The notes under the pieces: model-generated
Database searches by the model: none
What the model was told of the DNA's origin: nothing
The model's input: only the letters and a program-made list of their open reading frames with translations
NCBI GenBank assembly: GCA_000997105.1
Contig: LCEJ01000020.1
Coordinates: 13,269 to 18,566 of the forward strand
DNA from: Candidatus Daviesbacteria bacterium GW2011_GWA2_42_7
GTDB taxonomy: Bacteria > Patescibacteriota > Microgenomatia > Daviesbacterales > UBA10151
Direction: 5' to 3'
DNA: 5,298 bases
Program-made: the position numbers and the translations under genes
In this document: positions 3,479-5,298 of the stretch, piece by piece
Numbering within the stretch: the first letter of the stretch is position 1
How the letters are laid out: every line of letters begins with the position of its first letter

Positions 3479-5298
3479 ATGAATCCTTCGACTTCGCTCA
3501 GGACAAGAAGATTAGTACTTGTTGACGGCAATGCGCTTTTGCACCGGGCATATCATGCCACGCCGCCGCTTTCCACCAGTAAGGGTGAGCTGGTAAATGC
3601 CGTTTATGGTTTTACCTCCATGCTCCTGCGCTCCCTGGAAGAGCTTAAACCGGACTATATTGCCGTGGCCTGGGACCTTAAGGCTCCCACTTTCCGCCAC
3701 ACGGAATTTGCAGGCTACAAGGCTACCAGAAAACCTATGGAAGAAGGGCTCTCCGGCCAATATAAACACGTCCACCAGGTTCTGGAAGCTTTCAACATCC
3801 CAGAGTTTAGCTTGGCAGGGTATGAAGCAGATGATTTAGTAGGGACACTAGCCAGGCAGGCTGTAGAGAAAGAAAAAGCCTTGGAAGTAATCATTGTCAC
3901 AGGGGATAGGGATATTACCCAGCTGATTGAGAAGAGAATTAAAGTGCTTTTGCCTAAAAAAACCCTTTCAGACGTTGGGCTTTATGGGGAAGAGGAATTT
4001 GCAGCCCGCTATGGCTTTGCCCCCAAAAATTTAGTGGATTTTAAGGCTCTCTCGGGGGATGCTTCGGATAATATCCCGGGGGTGCCCGGGATAGGGGAGG
4101 TCTCGGCCACCAATTTGATCCAAAAATATGGCTCCGTTGAAAAGGTCTACAAGCATTTGGATGAATTACCTGAGAGGGCCAAGAAGCTTTTAGAGGAGGG
4201 AAAAGGAAGTGCCGAAATGAGCAAAAGGTTAGCTACTATTGATACAAATGCACCCATAAAACTGGATCTTTTAGCCTGTAGGGTGCATGATTTTGAGAGG
4301 GAAAAAGCCAGGCAGGTCTTTGAGGAACTGGAATTTCGGAGTCTGATTCCCAGAATACCAGGACATAATAATGTCATTCTGGGGAGGAGCGAAGCGATGA
4401 CTCCAGAATCAAAGAAAGATTCCGGACAAGCCGGAATGACAGGTCAAAGCACGACTGATTTAGATCATCAAGTGGAATCTATTTTAAAGAAGATGTCCGA
4501 GATGGGGGTGCTGGTAGATCTTAAGTTTTTAGGTAAGTTAGGCAAGGATTTAAAGGGTAAATTAGCCCATAATGAACAAGCAATATACTCGAACTTAGGC
4601 CATCAGCTTAACTTGAATAGTCCAAAGCAGCTCTCAGAAGTGCTTTTTGATGAGCTACACCTGCCGGTAATTAAGAAGACTAAAACCGGCCGGTCAACAG
4701 ATGAGGGGACACTCCGGGAGCTCTCGACTGCCCATCCGGTGATTCCCTTGATACTTCAGTATAGGCAACTATTCAAGTTGATTTCAACCTATGTTGATGC
4801 ACTGCCTAAAGCAGTAGCGGATGATGGCAGAATCCATTCTACCTTCAATGTAGAGGGGGCAGCCACGGGCAGAATTTCTTCCCAAGACCCTAATTTACAA
4901 AATATCCCAATTAAAGGTGAGATGGGCTCGGAACTTCGCAAAGCCTTCATAGTGCCAAAAGGAAAGATCCTTTTGGCAGCAGATTACTCACAAATTGAGC
5001 TTCGGATTTTGGCTCACATTGCTAATGACCCGGGGCTTAAAGCCGCTTTCCAACAGGGAGTGGACGTCCATACTGTTGCGGCGGCCAAGATTTTTAAGGT
5101 ACCTTTGGAGGAAGTTACCAAGCAGCAAAGGATGGTCGGTAAAACGGTTAATTTTGCCACCCTTTACGGCCAGGGGGCACATGCCCTGTCCAAGCAGCTA
5201 GAGGTGGAATATAAGGTTGCTCAGGCCTATATTGAGGAATATTTTGCCCAGTTCCCGAAAGTAAAAGAGTGGATGGAAAAAGTTCTGCAGCAGGCACA
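3479..5298 (+). CDS. polA: DNA polymerase I without a 3'-5' exonuclease domain, 3' end outside the window
   Basis: PolA fills gaps and removes RNA primers and damaged strands during replication and repair. The 606 residues seen hold a complete 5' nuclease: Asp16 in VDGNALLHRAYHA, EADD (116-119), GDRD (142-145) and the helix-hairpin-helix motif GDASDNIPGVPGIG from 193, all at positions expected for metal or DNA binding. The polymerase domain starts near 330. It includes ATGRISSQDPNLQNIP, motif A DYSQIELR (502-509, catalytic Asp502) and the O-helix R551-K555-F559-Y563 series equivalent to E. coli R754-K758-F762-Y766. Motif C lies beyond the edge. Between the two, E. coli has about 190 residues of 3'-5' exonuclease domain; here only about 30 residues remain (296-326), encoded by palindromic repeats. 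ATG 3479 is the only plausible start: an in-frame stop lies at 3446. Residues 2-9 (NPSTSLRT) come from another dispersed repeat. Confidence 0.96.
   Translation, partial: MNPSTSLRTRRLVLVDGNALLHRAYHATPPLSTSKGELVNAVYGFTSMLLRSLEELKPDYIAVAWDLKAPTFRHTEFAGYKATRKPMEEGLSGQYKHVHQVLEAFNIPEFSLAGYEADDLVGTLARQAVEKEKALEVIIVTGDRDITQLIEKRIKVLLPKKTLSDVGLYGEEEFAARYGFAPKNLVDFKALSGDASDNIPGVPGIGEVSATNLIQKYGSVEKVYKHLDELPERAKKLLEEGKGSAEMSKRLATIDTNAPIKLDLLACRVHDFEREKARQVFEELEFRSLIPRIPGHNNVILGRSEAMTPESKKDSGQAGMTGQSTTDLDHQVESILKKMSEMGVLVDLKFLGKLGKDLKGKLAHNEQAIYSNLGHQLNLNSPKQLSEVLFDELHLPVIKKTKTGRSTDEGTLRELSTAHPVIPLILQYRQLFKLISTYVDALPKAVADDGRIHSTFNVEGAATGRISSQDPNLQNIPIKGEMGSELRKAFIVPKGKILLAADYSQIELRILAHIANDPGLKAAFQQGVDVHTVAAAKIFKVPLEEVTKQQRMVGKTVNFATLYGQGAHALSKQLEVEYKVAQAYIEEYFAQFPKVKEWMEKVLQQA
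3483..3503 (-). repeat. Dispersed repeat TCCTGAGCGAAGTCGAAGGAT in the polA N-terminus
   Basis: Read on the minus strand this is the typical form of a short repeat common in genomes of uncultured bacteria. On the plus strand it encodes residues 2-9 of PolA (NPSTSLRT), directly before the conserved LVLVDGN core. A diverged copy lies at 924-944, and a split version (CTGAGCGA...AGTCGAA) covers the ftsH ribosome site from 1300. The family identity is from memory of similar strings, not from a search. Confidence 0.6.
4373..4440. repeat. Nested palindromic repeat pair encoding the PolA interdomain linker
   Basis: Two palindromic units stand head to head. Unit 1 (4373-4410) has ATTCTGG (4376-4382) and CCAGAAT (4403-4409) as exact inverted ends, with GGAGCGAAGCGATGAC in the spacer. 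Unit 2 (4418-4440) has ATTCCGG (4419-4425) and CCGGAAT (4431-4437) around five bases. The outer ends GTCATTC (4373-4379) and GAATGAC (4434-4440) and the inner ends GAATC (4406-4410) and GATTC (4418-4422) are also complementary, so the whole 68 bp forms one larger palindrome. It stays in frame in polA and encodes most of the low-complexity linker between the nuclease and polymerase domains. Confidence 0.8.

Noticed and set aside
4412..4530. Remnant 3'-5' exonuclease motifs (DxE type) in the PolA linker
   Set aside because: Only about 30 residues are present, mostly repeat-encoded, with no room for an RNase H-like fold and no matching motif.

Overview
The window is dominated by a diversity-generating retroelement (DGR), read here directly from the sequence. 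A 117-bp segment at the 3' end of the first gene (variable repeat, VR, 535-651) has a near-copy 451 bp downstream (template repeat, TR, 986-1102). By my base-by-base comparison, all 87 non-adenine template positions are identical and 24 of the 30 adenine positions differ. This adenine-only pattern is the hallmark of DGR mutagenic homing. The TR lies in a non-coding stretch and is followed within about 20 bp by a strong intrinsic terminator. No reverse transcriptase or Avd-type accessory gene is present, so the retroelement is split or its RT lies outside the window.

Layout, all genes on the + strand: 1-660, 3' part of the DGR target gene, ending in the VR; 661-1153, a gene-free stretch best read as the template RNA; 1154-1325, the ftsH upstream region with a 9-bp palindrome, imperfect direct repeats, an extended -10 and a Shine-Dalgarno site inside a small hairpin; 1326-3170, ftsH, complete (AAA+ membrane protease); 3193-3402, a small unknown ORF; 3479-5298, polA, running off the right edge. 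The PolA goes from the 5' nuclease almost straight into the polymerase domain. The 3'-5' exonuclease domain is absent, and the short linker replacing it is encoded by two palindromic repeat units.

The organism is probably an uncultured bacterium of the Candidate Phyla Radiation (Patescibacteria, perhaps Microgenomates). This rests on general resemblance only: a chromosomal DGR with an unfamiliar target protein, an FtsH with a Leu pore loop, a compact PolA, and dispersed repeats of the types CCTGAGCGAAGTCGAAGGA and GTCATTC...GAATC. TGA is used as a stop (ftsH), which argues against the recoded lineages Gracilibacteria and Absconditabacteria. The phylum call is tentative.

The DGR parts should work together as follows. 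The template RNA is copied, with errors at adenines, by an RT supplied from elsewhere. The cDNA then replaces the VR, so that 15 residues at the C-terminus of the target protein are varied. ftsH and polA are housekeeping neighbours with their own promoter signals and no evident role in the DGR.
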